Part shown: positions 1 to 8,443 of the stretch, in pieces
How the letters are laid out: the number at the start of each line of letters is the position of its first letter
Numbering within the stretch: the stretch's first letter is position 1
Assembly: GCA_049578545.1 (NCBI GenBank)
Contig: JBAUMF010000107.1
Location: forward strand, 1 to 32,744
Direction: 5' to 3'
Length of the DNA stretch: 32,744 bases
Source of the DNA: DASQBT01 sp049578545
GTDB lineage: Bacteria > Pseudomonadota > Gammaproteobacteria > Burkholderiales > Thiobacillaceae
Made by a program: the position numbers and the translations under genes
The notes under the pieces: model-generated
Database searches by the model: none
Told to the model about the DNA's origin: nothing
What the model saw: the letters and a program-made list of their open reading frames with translations, nothing else

Positions 1-1
1 G

Positions 2-121
2 AAAAAGGGCGAGAAGCTGCGCGACAAAATCGAGGAGCAACTCTCGAAACTCCAGCAATTGCCGCACCTCGTGCGCTCATTCTTCCAAGCCCCTTCTGTC
101 GCCTATATTGGCGACTGCTGA
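2..121 (+). CDS. C-terminal end of an unidentified protein (cut by window start)
   Basis: An open frame enters from the left edge and ends at a TGA at 119-121, giving 39 residues. The segment is lysine/glutamate/glutamine-rich at first (KLRDKIEEQLSKLQQL, probably helical) and ends with LVRSFFQAPSVAYIGDC. I do not recognise the family. A transposase tail is possible, given the repeat cluster about 550 bases further on, but nothing seen proves it. The last 19 bases overlap the 3' end of the convergent lipoprotein gene. The frame could also be chance, because only 120 bases are visible. Confidence 0.4.
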   Translation, partial: KKGEKLRDKIEEQLSKLQQLPHLVRSFFQAPSVAYIGDC

Positions 122-651
122 GTAATAATTTGACGGATCATTCCGGAGGTTATAAATCTCGTACCCAATCTTTTCACCTCCGTGTCCGGCATGGAGAAGA
201 GTAGATTGGGGGTCTTAATTTCTGCAGGAAGCTGGCTAAGTTGTATGCGTTGCCAGTCCTTGCCGTTGTATTCGAAGATCACATAAGGTGGGTTGGCTCG
301 GCCCCATTTGTTGTATGACAAGCAGCCCATGGTATCTGCTACCAGATAGGCTCTGCCCCTGAAAATATCAAAGGCCAGCGGCAGAAAATTTGCGCTGCCA
401 ACATTCTCGCTGTAATGATCTTCCCATCGAATAGTTTGATTTGTGCCGGGCATGGTGAAGGTGAGGCTCTGTTCCTTGTAGGTTGGCTCTTGCCCAATCT
501 CATGACGGCCACCATGCTCAACCAAGCGTGTCACGATAACCTTGCTGCCATCATGCAGCAGCACTTCTTCTTTCCAGCTCTTTGACTCAGAACACGCACT
601 CATACTCACTCCCAAGGCCACTACCAGGCCGATTGTATTGACGGCGTTCAT
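103..651 (-). CDS. Small hypothetical lipoprotein
   Basis: Predicted 182-residue protein starting at the ATG at 651. An upstream in-frame TTG at 675 lies inside the repeat cluster and is less likely. The N-terminus is a short hydrophobic segment (GLVVALGVSMSAC) ending in a lipobox-like SMSAC, so lipidation at Cys20 and anchoring in the cell envelope are expected. The rest is a hydrophilic domain with several Trp and Tyr residues (WEDHY, NKWGRANPPY, YNGKDWQRI) that I cannot assign to a named family. It faces an unknown gene on its 3' side, and the repeat cluster occupies its upstream region. No strong ribosome binding site is visible, so expression level is uncertain. Confidence 0.7.
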   Translation of the reverse strand: MNAVNTIGLVVALGVSMSACSESKSWKEEVLLHDGSKVIVTRLVEHGGRHEIGQEPTYKEQSLTFTMPGTNQTIRWEDHYSENVGSANFLPLAFDIFRGRAYLVADTMGCLSYNKWGRANPPYVIFEYNGKDWQRIQLSQLPAEIKTPNLLFSMPDTEVKRLGTRFITSGMIRQIITQQSPI

Positions 652-666
652 CAACCTATTTCCATT

Positions 667-738
667 GGGAGTCAAAGAGGAGTCAAAGGGGCCAGAAGGG
701 AGTCAAAGGAGTCAAAGAAGAGTCAAAGGGGCCAGGGT
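667..738. repeat. GAGTCAAAG direct-repeat cluster
   Basis: GAGTCAAAG occurs five times within 60 bases (669, 680, 700, 709 and 720). The copies at 680 and 720 are both extended to GAGTCAAAGGGGCCAG, the last one leading into GGTCGATTTATT. It lies between the start of the lipoprotein gene and the 3' end of the kinase gene, both on the minus strand. From memory, similar AGTCAAAGGGG(T/C)CAG strings are dispersed in many proteobacterial genomes, often near IS200-like or REP-associated transposases. That link is inference. It is not a CRISPR: spacing is irregular (9-20 bases) and the unit is too short. Confidence 0.7.
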
Positions 739-761
739 CGATTTATTCATGGCATTCCGTG

Positions 762-2348
762 TCATTTTCTGAAGAATTTGGCAAGTACTTCCTCTACTGA
801 CGTCGCGGCAACGACCGACCGCGTCTCTTCATCTGTGAGCGGCTCTTGTTTCTTCAATTGCTGCTCAAGGACCGCAAGGTCTGCTTCCGAGGCATCCGTG
901 CCTGCCGCGCTTCGCCCCTGCACCCGCTGCCGCAGCTCTTCATCCGGAGCGGAAAAAGCCAGAATATGGAAAGGCACGCGGCAGGCACCCGCCACATCGT
1001 GCAACAACTTGCGTTGCCAGCGGGCGATGAATGTGGCATCGACCAGGACCGTCCAGCCCGCGTTGAGGAGTCGCTCCGCGAGAAAGGCCAAGTGGCCGTA
1101 AGTGCGTCGGGAGAAATCGCGGCTGTAGATCCCTTCTTCCACGCCGGCGCCGGTGTGGGAAAGGGCATCCAGCCCGGCCAGACGTTTGCGTTCGACGTCC
1201 GAGCGGAGCCGGATGGCGCCAAGCTTCGTCAGCAACTCATTTGTGAAAGTCGTCTTGCCGGAGCCAGACAAACCATGGGTAATGATAAGTCTGACCTGGT
1301 GAATTCGGGTCAGCTCGTGCGCAAGGCGAAGGTACGCCAGTCCCGCCTGCTTCTCCGCGCCGGCTTCAGCCACTTCCAAACCGGGCTGATGCGCCCGAAT
1401 ATAGGCCACCTTGGCCCTTACCATCGCCCGGTACACAGCATAAAAACGCAGCAGCGCTATTCCTTCATAGTCGCCGGTATGCTCCAGATACCGGTTGAGA
1501 AAGCGGGTCGTATACTCCCGATGGCCACGCTGCAACAGGTCCATATAGCAAAAAGCCACTTCCGACATGACGTCGATCCAGCGCAAATCCGGGTTGAATT
1601 CGATGCAATCGAAAACCAGCAGCTCGCCTCCTCTCCACGCCATGTTGCCCAGATGCAGATCGCCGTGGCATTCCCTGACGTAACCATGGCTTCTGCGAAA
1701 CCCGAACTCGCTTAGCAGCCGCCCCTGCTCCATTTCGCTCCACTGGTGCAACATTTGAAGCAGAGACTTCGCCTCCTCGCCCTCAATGCGAGGGGCCAGC
1801 TGGGTGAAATTCTGCTCTACGGGTGCCCACACGGCCTGAGCCGTTCCCCAGTTTGAGTCTGCTGGCGCAATCTTGGCGCCAGCATGAAAATCGGCCAGCG
1901 CGTCGGCAATTGCATCGACATGGTGGACGGTCAGCTGGCTTCGATCATCGAGCCGATCAAGGGTCGACGCTGAATCAAACTGGCGCATCTTCACCGCATA
2001 GTCCAGCACAGGACCTTGGCCCTCGATCCGTGGTTGTTCAGGGCTGCCATTGATTGTTACGACGGCAAGATAATCGGACGGGGCCAAACGCTGGTTCAAG
2101 CGCACTTCCTCCTGGCAGTAAAAATGCCGCTTCGCCAATGTGCTGAAATCAAGAAAACCGAGGTTGATGGGCTTCTTGATCTTGTAGGCGTATGGCCCGG
2201 TCAGCAGCAAGTGGGAGATGTGCGTTTCCAGGTGCTGTATCTGTTCGACCGGATGGTTATAACAGGCAGGATGTTGCAGCGCCCGAACCAGTTGCAGCTG
2301 CACATCAGTGGAGGTCGCCTCACTTGCTGCCTTGTCTGAGAGCGCCAT
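762..2348 (-). CDS. Bifunctional APH-like phosphotransferase / P-loop kinase
   Basis: About 528 residues starting at the ATG at 2348, which overlaps the stop of the preceding gene as TGATG; the frame stays open upstream, but this start fits translational coupling. The N-terminal half resembles aminoglycoside phosphotransferase-like kinases: a Brenner-type motif CHGDLHLGNM near residue 228, then FDCIEFNPDLRWIDV supplying the metal-binding Asp. The C-terminal part is a separate nucleotide-binding domain with a Walker A motif GLSGSGKTTF near residues 358-367. This two-domain arrangement is a known conserved family (COG2187 plus COG0645 type) with no settled substrate. It is the last gene of a four-gene run behind polX, the HPF/cold-shock fusion and a small unknown protein. 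Antibiotic resistance should not be assumed from the APH-like fold. Confidence 0.85.
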   Translation of the reverse strand: MALSDKAASEATSTDVQLQLVRALQHPACYNHPVEQIQHLETHISHLLLTGPYAYKIKKPINLGFLDFSTLAKRHFYCQEEVRLNQRLAPSDYLAVVTINGSPEQPRIEGQGPVLDYAVKMRQFDSASTLDRLDDRSQLTVHHVDAIADALADFHAGAKIAPADSNWGTAQAVWAPVEQNFTQLAPRIEGEEAKSLLQMLHQWSEMEQGRLLSEFGFRRSHGYVRECHGDLHLGNMAWRGGELLVFDCIEFNPDLRWIDVMSEVAFCYMDLLQRGHREYTTRFLNRYLEHTGDYEGIALLRFYAVYRAMVRAKVAYIRAHQPGLEVAEAGAEKQAGLAYLRLAHELTRIHQVRLIITHGLSGSGKTTFTNELLTKLGAIRLRSDVERKRLAGLDALSHTGAGVEEGIYSRDFSRRTYGHLAFLAERLLNAGWTVLVDATFIARWQRKLLHDVAGACRVPFHILAFSAPDEELRQRVQGRSAAGTDASEADLAVLEQQLKKQEPLTDEETRSVVAATSVEEVLAKFFRK

Positions 2349-2881
2349 CACTCGGCACGGTAATCCAGTGGCCAGCGTGTACTGAGATAGCTCAATACCG
2401 GGTGCTGAAATGCCACCGAGTAATAACGCCATACTGCGTCGCTTTGGTCAAATTTATTGAGCTTTTTTGCCTGCACATTGGTCGCTTGCACGGGCAAGCC
2501 CATTTCTTCGAAGGCCTGAATCTGCCTGGTTGCGATGGGATCGCTCTGGTAGAACAGCCACTCCCCGGCAAACTTTCCCTGCATGTCGTCCAGCACCTGG
2601 AGCAAATCCTCACCAATCGCCAGTGGCCGGTCCAATTCCTGCCTGCCTCTGGACAAGTCATATTTCCATCCCCCATGGAGATCCATGCCCTCGGAAACGT
2701 AAAGCTCGATTCCAGTAGCGGAAAAGAAACCCTTCAACCAGAAGAAGGCATTCTCCGCGCGGTAGTCACGGTTCCCGGTAAACCAGCCGACAACGTCTTC
2801 GCCGCTTTCCATATAAACCACCGCACACAGCAACCCTGCGCCACGCGGCGCGTAGGCGAGAAAGGATTGAAGGTCATGCAT
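2348..2881 (-). CDS. Conserved hypothetical protein, 177 residues
   Basis: The 177-residue protein starts at the ATG at 2881, directly after the stop of the HPF/cold-shock gene (2882), and its stop overlaps the start of the kinase gene by one base, so it is probably translated with both. It has no signal peptide or obvious membrane segment and is rich in aromatic residues (FFWLKGFF, WRYYSV). I see no catalytic motif I can name. Its position suggests a function tied to the kinase or to a stress response, but this rests on context only. Confidence 0.75.
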   Translation of the reverse strand: MHDLQSFLAYAPRGAGLLCAVVYMESGEDVVGWFTGNRDYRAENAFFWLKGFFSATGIELYVSEGMDLHGGWKYDLSRGRQELDRPLAIGEDLLQVLDDMQGKFAGEWLFYQSDPIATRQIQAFEEMGLPVQATNVQAKKLNKFDQSDAVWRYYSVAFQHPVLSYLSTRWPLDYRAE

Positions 2882-3436
2882 CTACGAAACGCTCTCTTCA
2901 CCCTGATGACGCAGGCTGACGCGTTTGGCTTGCAAACCTTCGCTGCCGACATCTTCAATGAAGTGCACCTCGTCGCCGTCCTGCAGTTGAGCCAGACTGC
3001 CTTTCACCAGATTTGCCGAAGTGAAATAGAATTCCCTTCCGTCGTTCCCTGCGATGAAGCCAAAGCCTTCGTCCGCCATTAATCGGACCACACGGCCGGA
3101 AAGAGTGAGGTCATGGGTTTTTACCTCCAGCCGCTGGCGTCGGCCAAAATCCTCAAGTTTGCGGCGCGCAGCATCGAAAGCATCGCGCAAAGCCACGTAC
3201 ACGTCCTCATTTTGCTGTCGATCCACCACAATCTCGCCGCCGGGCAGGCCAAGGTCGATGCGGATATTGAATGGCGTGCCCAGGTGCTGATGTTTGCCTG
3301 GCTGATCCACCACGACCCTGCAGCTGATCAGCGCAGGATAGAACTGCTCAAGTTTTGCTGCCTTGTCACGGATATGCTGTTCCAGGGCATCTGAATGCTC
3401 GACTTCATGGAAAGTAATTTGCAATGGGATTTGCAT
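2882..3436 (-). CDS. HPF/RaiA-type ribosome-associated protein fused to a cold-shock domain
   Basis: 184 residues with two parts. Residues about 1-105 match the S30AE (sigma-54 modulation / hibernation-promoting factor) fold, with the typical start QITFHEVEHSDALEQHIRDK and a DVYVALRDAFDAARRKLEDF helix. Residues about 113-180 form a cold-shock-like domain (GRVVRLMADEGFGFI and REFYFTSANL resemble RNP1 and RNP2). HPF proteins bind the 30S subunit and silence ribosomes in stationary phase; the extra domain would add single-stranded nucleic acid binding. A good Shine-Dalgarno (AGGAG) precedes the ATG. The gene begins 8 bases after polX ends and abuts the next gene, so operonic expression is likely. 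Confidence 0.88.
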   Translation of the reverse strand: MQIPLQITFHEVEHSDALEQHIRDKAAKLEQFYPALISCRVVVDQPGKHQHLGTPFNIRIDLGLPGGEIVVDRQQNEDVYVALRDAFDAARRKLEDFGRRQRLEVKTHDLTLSGRVVRLMADEGFGFIAGNDGREFYFTSANLVKGSLAQLQDGDEVHFIEDVGSEGLQAKRVSLRHQGEESVS

Positions 3437-3444
3437 GATGGCTC

Positions 3445-5193
3445 CTAATGTGTTGTCTTAATGATTGCGGAATGAGTGCCCTTGAGCAATGCTTTCAATT
3501 CGGCAAGGGTACGAGTGTTTAGCACGTCCCCCTTTTCCAGCCAGCCGCGACGGGCCTGCCCCACACCAAAGCGAAGGTTGTCAAAGTCCAGCGTACTATG
3601 GGCATCCGAATTAATGCAAAGTTTTACCCCTTCTGCCTTGGCCATCTGGCAGTAAGTATCCAGCAAATCCAGGCGCGCTGGATGGGCATTGATTTCAAGA
3701 TAACAGCCCCGCTGGCGCGCGGCACGAATCACGCGTGTCATGTCTACATCATAGGGTTCCCGCTCTTCAATCAGGCGACCGGTCGGATGGGCCAGAATGG
3801 TGAAATGGGGATGATCCATGGCGCGTATAATGCGCTCGGTTTGTTTGGCGCGCGACAGGTGGAACTGGCTATGAACGGCGCCAATGACTACATCAAGTCG
3901 ACCCAGTATCGAATCCGGCAAGTCCAGGCCGCCGTCTTCCAGAATATCCACCTCGATTCCCTTGAGGAGCGTGACGCCGGCAAGCTCGGCATTGAGCGCA
4001 TCAATTTCCTCGATCTGTGCGGCGAGCCGCAAGGGATCAAGGCCATGGGCGACCGTGAGGTGGCGTGAGTGTTCGGTAATCGCCAGGTACTCATAGCCGC
4101 GCTTCTTGGCTGCCAGTGCCATTTCCTTCAGCGTATTGTGACCGTCCGTGGCTTTGGTATGGCAGTGCAAGTCACCGCGCAGATCCGTTAATTCGATCAG
4201 TTGGGGCAGACGACCTGAGCGGGCGGCCTCGATCTCACCCCGATTTTCCCTCAGTTCAGGAGGAATATAAGGCAAATCCACTGCGGCAAAGACCGAGGCT
4301 TCGTCTTTTCCTGCAATTCGCACTCCATCACGATAAACGCCGTACTCGTTAATTTTCAGCCCCCGCTCCTGGGCCAGGCGGCGAATGGCAATATTGTGTG
4401 CCTTCGAACCGGTGAAATACTGCAAGGCTGAGCCAAAACTATCATTTGCCACTACCCGCAGATCAACCTGCAATCCCGAACGCAACACGACACTGGCGCG
4501 AGTCGAGCCGGCAGACAGCACTTCCACCACGTCTTCATAGTTCTGGAACTTTGCCATCACCGGGCTCCCGGTCCTGGCGGTCACCAGAATATCTATATCC
4601 CCGACTGTATCCCGCATGCGACGGTAGCTTCCAGCGATAACGACTTTTTCCACTCCATCGATCTGCCCCAGCCACCCGACAAGACTTTCAGCATATTGCG
4701 CAGCCACGGCCAGCTTGAAGCGGTGCGATCGGGAAGCATGCGCCTCCACGGCCTGCAGAATGTTCAACTCTGTCTTCTCGCCAAAACCGGGAAGTGCGCG
4801 GATGCGGCCATCGCGTGCCGCCCGCTGGAGCTGCTCAACAGTCTGAATATCGAGGTCGTGATACAAGGCCTTGACCCGCTTGGGTCCAAGGCCGGGAATT
4901 CTGAGCAGTTCGGTAACCGCAGGCGGAAATTCCCGATGCAAGCGGTCCAACAGATTCAAATGCCCGGTCGATACGATTTCGTGAATCTTTGCCGTGAGAT
5001 CTTCGCCTATCCCCGGCAGCTTGGGCAAGGCCTCACCCGTCTGCAAGCGCGTGCGGATATCCCAACCCAGTTCGGCAAGGGTGCGCGCCGCGTTGTGATA
5101 GGCACGGACGCGAAAAGGGTTGGCGCCCTGGATTTCAAGCAAATTTGCCACCTCTTCAAACTGGCCGGCAATATCGGCGTTATGTATCGGCAT
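3445..5193 (-). CDS. polX: DNA polymerase/3'-5' exonuclease PolX
   Basis: About 582 residues from the ATG at 5193 (MPIHNADIAGQFEEVANLLE), the usual PolX start; the frame extends 15 codons further upstream without a better start. Order of domains: helix-hairpin-helix region (KLPGIGEDLTAKI, RIPGLGPKRVKAL), a family X nucleotidyltransferase core with GSYRRMRDTVGDIDIL supplying the metal-binding Asp pair, then a C-terminal PHP phosphoesterase domain starting DLHCHTKATDG and ending with the NSDAH motif. Such enzymes fill short gaps in base-excision repair and carry Mn-dependent exonuclease activity in the PHP domain. It is the first gene of the four-gene run, 85 bases after the DksA-like gene. Confidence 0.93.
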   Translation of the reverse strand: MPIHNADIAGQFEEVANLLEIQGANPFRVRAYHNAARTLAELGWDIRTRLQTGEALPKLPGIGEDLTAKIHEIVSTGHLNLLDRLHREFPPAVTELLRIPGLGPKRVKALYHDLDIQTVEQLQRAARDGRIRALPGFGEKTELNILQAVEAHASRSHRFKLAVAAQYAESLVGWLGQIDGVEKVVIAGSYRRMRDTVGDIDILVTARTGSPVMAKFQNYEDVVEVLSAGSTRASVVLRSGLQVDLRVVANDSFGSALQYFTGSKAHNIAIRRLAQERGLKINEYGVYRDGVRIAGKDEASVFAAVDLPYIPPELRENRGEIEAARSGRLPQLIELTDLRGDLHCHTKATDGHNTLKEMALAAKKRGYEYLAITEHSRHLTVAHGLDPLRLAAQIEEIDALNAELAGVTLLKGIEVDILEDGGLDLPDSILGRLDVVIGAVHSQFHLSRAKQTERIIRAMDHPHFTILAHPTGRLIEEREPYDVDMTRVIRAARQRGCYLEINAHPARLDLLDTYCQMAKAEGVKLCINSDAHSTLDFDNLRFGVGQARRGWLEKGDVLNTRTLAELKALLKGTHSAIIKTTH

Positions 5194-5278
5194 CTGGTCT
5201 GCGGAGCCTTGAAGAGAGCGATAGGGCCAAAGAGTCACGCTTCACGGGTCAAGCTGCAGCGAACCCTCCAAATTCCCG

Positions 5279-5677
5279 TCAAAGCGAGGGATGCCCCTCT
5301 TGAACAAAGACCTGCTCGTGCTTCTGCTGGCAGGCGATGCAGCGCTTTGCAGTCGGATACGCGAATAGGCGCTGCGAATCAACGTCATCGCCGCAATCAA
5401 TACACTGTCCGAAGCTTCCATCCTTGATCCGTCCAAAGGCCGCCTCAATGTCGCGCAATTCATGAATGTGGCGATCCACACTGGCGATGTTCATATCGGA
5501 CAGGGCATCGGCAAGAGAAATATCACCCGCGTCTCCCGGCTCATCCCTCATGAATTCAACCAAATGCTGGTTTTCGCGCTGGTCCAGTTCGTCACGAACC
5601 TGCTCGAGCAACGCCTTCTGCCGGTCACGTAATTTTCCTTGAATATTCTTTAACTCATCACTGGTCAGGTGCGTCAT
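5279..5677 (-). CDS. DksA/TraR-family C4 zinc-finger protein
   Basis: 132 residues from the ATG at 5677, preceded by a strong ribosome binding site (GAGGAAAGGG). It has an N-terminal coiled-coil-like region (KLRDRQKALLEQVRDELDQRE) and a C-terminal four-cysteine finger, CIDC then CIAC, with 17 residues between the pairs. DksA relatives enter the RNA polymerase secondary channel and modulate transcription with ppGpp. An acidic tip-like element (ADALSDMN) is present; it differs from the canonical DxxDxA arrangement of DksA, so this is a paralogue and not necessarily DksA itself. It lies upstream of polX and the HPF fusion, in keeping with a stress/stationary-phase theme. Confidence 0.88.
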   Translation of the reverse strand: MTHLTSDELKNIQGKLRDRQKALLEQVRDELDQRENQHLVEFMRDEPGDAGDISLADALSDMNIASVDRHIHELRDIEAAFGRIKDGSFGQCIDCGDDVDSQRLFAYPTAKRCIACQQKHEQVFVQEGHPSL

Positions 5678-5876
5678 GAACGACCCTTTCCTCAAAGGTT
5701 GCAAAGCTGAATGATAGAAAGCATCGGCGTGTCTGCCCAGCTTTATTTCCGCAAGGCTATCCCTGGACTTGCCTCAAGCCAGTGATATCAAGGTGCACGC
5801 AGCGACTCGGCGGCCGCCCAGCGGCGGAAGCGGGAGCGCAAAGCGATCCGGAGTCGAAATGGCCTACTGGATCTGG

Positions 5877-6248
5877 CTACCCTGTTGTTTCTACGAACTC
5901 CAACGCGTTGTCGTCAGGATCCCGACAAAACAAGGCCGCCCGACCTGACTGGCTTCGGCTAAACGCGATACCTGCTTTATCAAGTTGCTGAGCCAGGGTG
6001 TCCACCGAATCGACGGCCAGGGCGATATGTCTGTCGCGCCCACCATGCTGGGGCCGAGACAGTCCCATCTCGGGATTTGGCAAACACAGAAGGTGGATCT
6101 GACACTTCCCGATGTCATACCACACCCCCTCAAAGCTCGTGGCCGGTCGCAGTGGACTTGGGACGAGGCCCAGTACATCCTCGTAGAAGGCTCTGGCCTG
6201 GCCTAAATCGTCCACCAGTAATGAGGCATGAAGAAGGCTGGTAATCAT
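5877..6248 (-). CDS. VOC (glyoxalase/dioxygenase superfamily) protein
   Basis: 123 residues, a single vicinal-oxygen-chelate unit. It opens with a beta strand carrying the first metal-ligand-like His (SLLHASLLVDDL), followed by the family helix ARAFYEDVLGL. The second half has RHIALAVDSVD and ends with FCRDPDDNALEFVE, the typical C-terminal strand with a Glu ligand. The substrate cannot be told from sequence; candidates in the superfamily include glyoxalases, dioxygenases and thiol transferases. The start overlaps the stop of the EamA transporter gene as ATGA, so the two are probably translated together. Confidence 0.85.
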   Translation of the reverse strand: MITSLLHASLLVDDLGQARAFYEDVLGLVPSPLRPATSFEGVWYDIGKCQIHLLCLPNPEMGLSRPQHGGRDRHIALAVDSVDTLAQQLDKAGIAFSRSQSGRAALFCRDPDDNALEFVETTG

Positions 6249-7141
6249 GAGGGGGATTCAACCTGTGTATTTTCAATGTGGCCAGAAAACAGACTGCCGG
6301 CAATGATCAGGGCGGCGCCAATCCACTCCGTCTCATTCAGCGCTTCATTGGCGAGCAGGTAACTGGATACTGCGGCCACGACCAGTTCGAACAGGAAGAT
6401 GATAATGGCCTGGTTGGCGGGTGCATGGGACAAACCATACTGCACCGCATAGGTCATGACCGCAATCATGAGGCCCACCCCTACCAGTATTCCCCAGGTT
6501 AGCGCTGTGCTGCCAGCGACAAAATCCCATGGGTTAGCCTGTATCGACAAGGCGGTCATGGATACCAGGGTTACCCCAGCCCACACAGCGACTGACTTGG
6601 CGCCCAGCGATGCGCCTTCAGCCTTGCGCGTGAGCACATTCGACATGGCGAAGCTGACTCCAGCGGAAAACCCAAGCCATTCCGCATTGTTGGCTGGCAA
6701 GGGAAAACCTCCTTGCGGCGGCCATAACATGATCATGGCTCCGGTAATGGAACACGCCATTACGGCATAACCCCATCGATTGAGTTTCTCATTCAGCAGT
6801 AAGCGGGCAAGCAGAACCGTCCAGAGCGGGGCCAGATAGAATAACAGCAACACCCGCAGGATTTCGCCCTCCAATACGGCCAGCACGTACGACATGTTGG
6901 TCCAGCCAGCAGCAAGGCCAATGCCCAGCAGCACTGCCCATTGAGGACGCGCTGCAATGACGTCCCTGCGATGCAGCCAGCCGAAGAGAACGAAGGGTAT
7001 CGCATAGGAGAACAGGGAGGACACGACCCCCGTCACACCCTGTTGCATCAATAGCCGGTAGGGATACCAGATGATGCCCCACATGGTCGCGCCGAACAGC
7101 AGGCAGGCGACAACGAAGATACTCGGGCGACGCGGATTCAT
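6245..7141 (-). CDS. EamA-family (DMT superfamily) transporter
   Basis: 298 residues from the ATG at 7141 (a TTG three codons upstream is less likely). About ten hydrophobic segments form two EamA repeats, e.g. IFVVACLLFGATMWGIIWY at the start and ALIIAGSLFSG near the end, with the typical hydrophilic break TRKAEGASLGAKS in the middle. Members export amino acids or other small metabolites; the substrate here is unknown. It is co-directional with the VOC gene (4-base overlap) and divergent from dapC across about 70 bases. Confidence 0.85.
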   Translation of the reverse strand: MNPRRPSIFVVACLLFGATMWGIIWYPYRLLMQQGVTGVVSSLFSYAIPFVLFGWLHRRDVIAARPQWAVLLGIGLAAGWTNMSYVLAVLEGEILRVLLLFYLAPLWTVLLARLLLNEKLNRWGYAVMACSITGAMIMLWPPQGGFPLPANNAEWLGFSAGVSFAMSNVLTRKAEGASLGAKSVAVWAGVTLVSMTALSIQANPWDFVAGSTALTWGILVGVGLMIAVMTYAVQYGLSHAPANQAIIIFLFELVVAAVSSYLLANEALNETEWIGAALIIAGSLFSGHIENTQVESPS

Positions 7142-7213
7142 GAAGATCAAAGCTTTATAATGCGGGTTTTATTGAATTCGGCCTGATGATAGCAAGGCCG
7201 CTCGCCAAGCCCC

Positions 7214-8401
7214 ATGAATTCCCGGCTGGACCAACTCCAACCTTATCCATTTCAGAAACTACGCGCCCTGTTAGAAGGCGTTAAGCCGCCTGAAGAGACG
7301 ACTCACATCAATCTGTCCATCGGAGAACCCAAGCACGCCACACCTCAATTCATCAAGGATGCGCTGACAGCCGGCCTGGATGGGCTGGCCAATTACCCGA
7401 ATACCCAAGGCAGCGATGCATTGCGCGCCGCAATCGCTGCCTGGGCTGGGCGGCGCTATGGGGTGGAATTGAATCCGGCCACCGAGATCCTGCCAGTCAA
7501 TGGCAGCCGTGAAGCCTTGTTTGCCTTTGCCCAGGCTGTGATCGACCCGGTACGCCACAAGAAACGGGTGGTCAGCCCCAACCCGTTCTATCAGATATAC
7601 GAAGGCGCAGCGCTGCTGGCCGGAGCTGCTCCCTACTACCTTAACACCAGTGCTGAAGGCAACTTCCGCATGGCGTTTGAAGAAGTGCCGGATGAATTAT
7701 GGGAAACGGTGCAACTGGTCTATGTCTGCTCCCCGGGCAACCCGACCGGAAAGATATCTTCGCTGGAAGACTGGGAGACGATTCTTGATCTGTCCGAGCA
7801 GCACGGTTTTGTCATCGCCAGCGACGAGTGTTATTCGGAAATCTATTTTGCAGAAGGCCACGCACCCCTCGGCGCATTGACTGCTGCGAAGCAGCTGGGT
7901 CGCAGTTTAGAGAATCTCGTGGTGTTTAATTCCCTGTCCAAGCGTTCCAACGTGCCGGGGTTGCGTTCCGGGTTTGTCGCGGGCGATGCGGAAGTCATCA
8001 AGAAATTCCTGCTGTACCGTACCTATCATGGCTCCGCGATGAATCCCGCGGTGCAGGCCGCAAGTGCGGCGGCATGGAATGACGAAGCCCATGTGGAGGA
8101 AAACCGCCGGCTATACAGGGAAAAATTTGCAGCGGTGACGCCCATTCTGGCTAGGTCCTATCGGGTGGAAATGCCCGACGCCGCATTTTATTATTGGCTT
8201 AAGGTGCAAGGCAGCGACGCCGACTTCGCCCGCGAGCTCTACCGCAAGCACCACGTGACGGTTCTGCCAGGAAGCTACCTGGCACGCGATGCAAAAGGCA
8301 CCAATCCTGGATCCGGATACGTCCGAATTGCGCTGGTGGCAGGCAAGGATGAATGCATCGAGGCGGCTCACCGCCTGGTAGCGTTCGCCGAGGGCCAATG
8401 A
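7214..8401 (+). CDS. dapC: Succinyldiaminopimelate transaminase
   Basis: 395-residue fold type I PLP aminotransferase. Visible motifs: substrate loop LSIGEPKHATP, the SPGNPTG segment at about 173-179, the DECYSEIYF strand holding the PLP-contacting Asp, and the Schiff-base Lys243 in SLSKRSNVPGLRSG. The closest remembered family is the proteobacterial DapC type, which makes N-succinyl-LL-2,6-diaminopimelate on the way to lysine and peptidoglycan. dapD directly downstream supports this strongly. It could be called ArgD-like or a generic class I/II aminotransferase without that neighbour. Confidence 0.9.
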   Translation: MNSRLDQLQPYPFQKLRALLEGVKPPEETTHINLSIGEPKHATPQFIKDALTAGLDGLANYPNTQGSDALRAAIAAWAGRRYGVELNPATEILPVNGSREALFAFAQAVIDPVRHKKRVVSPNPFYQIYEGAALLAGAAPYYLNTSAEGNFRMAFEEVPDELWETVQLVYVCSPGNPTGKISSLEDWETILDLSEQHGFVIASDECYSEIYFAEGHAPLGALTAAKQLGRSLENLVVFNSLSKRSNVPGLRSGFVAGDAEVIKKFLLYRTYHGSAMNPAVQAASAAAWNDEAHVEENRRLYREKFAAVTPILARSYRVEMPDAAFYYWLKVQGSDADFARELYRKHHVTVLPGSYLARDAKGTNPGSGYVRIALVAGKDECIEAAHRLVAFAEGQ

Positions 8402-8443
8402 AACACACATTTTTCACAATTGGAATGAACCTGAGGATTGACC

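Noticed and set aside
667..738. CRISPR array
   Set aside because: Repeat unit is 9 bases with irregular gaps and no spacer structure or cas genes.
7156..7161. TATAAT as a dapC promoter
   Set aside because: A good -10 match but no -35-like hexamer at suitable distance on the plus strand.
8438..8443. TTG start for dapD
   Set aside because: It overlaps the proper spacing zone; GAGG at 8433-8436 is well placed for the ATG at 8444, and the resulting length equals known DapD.
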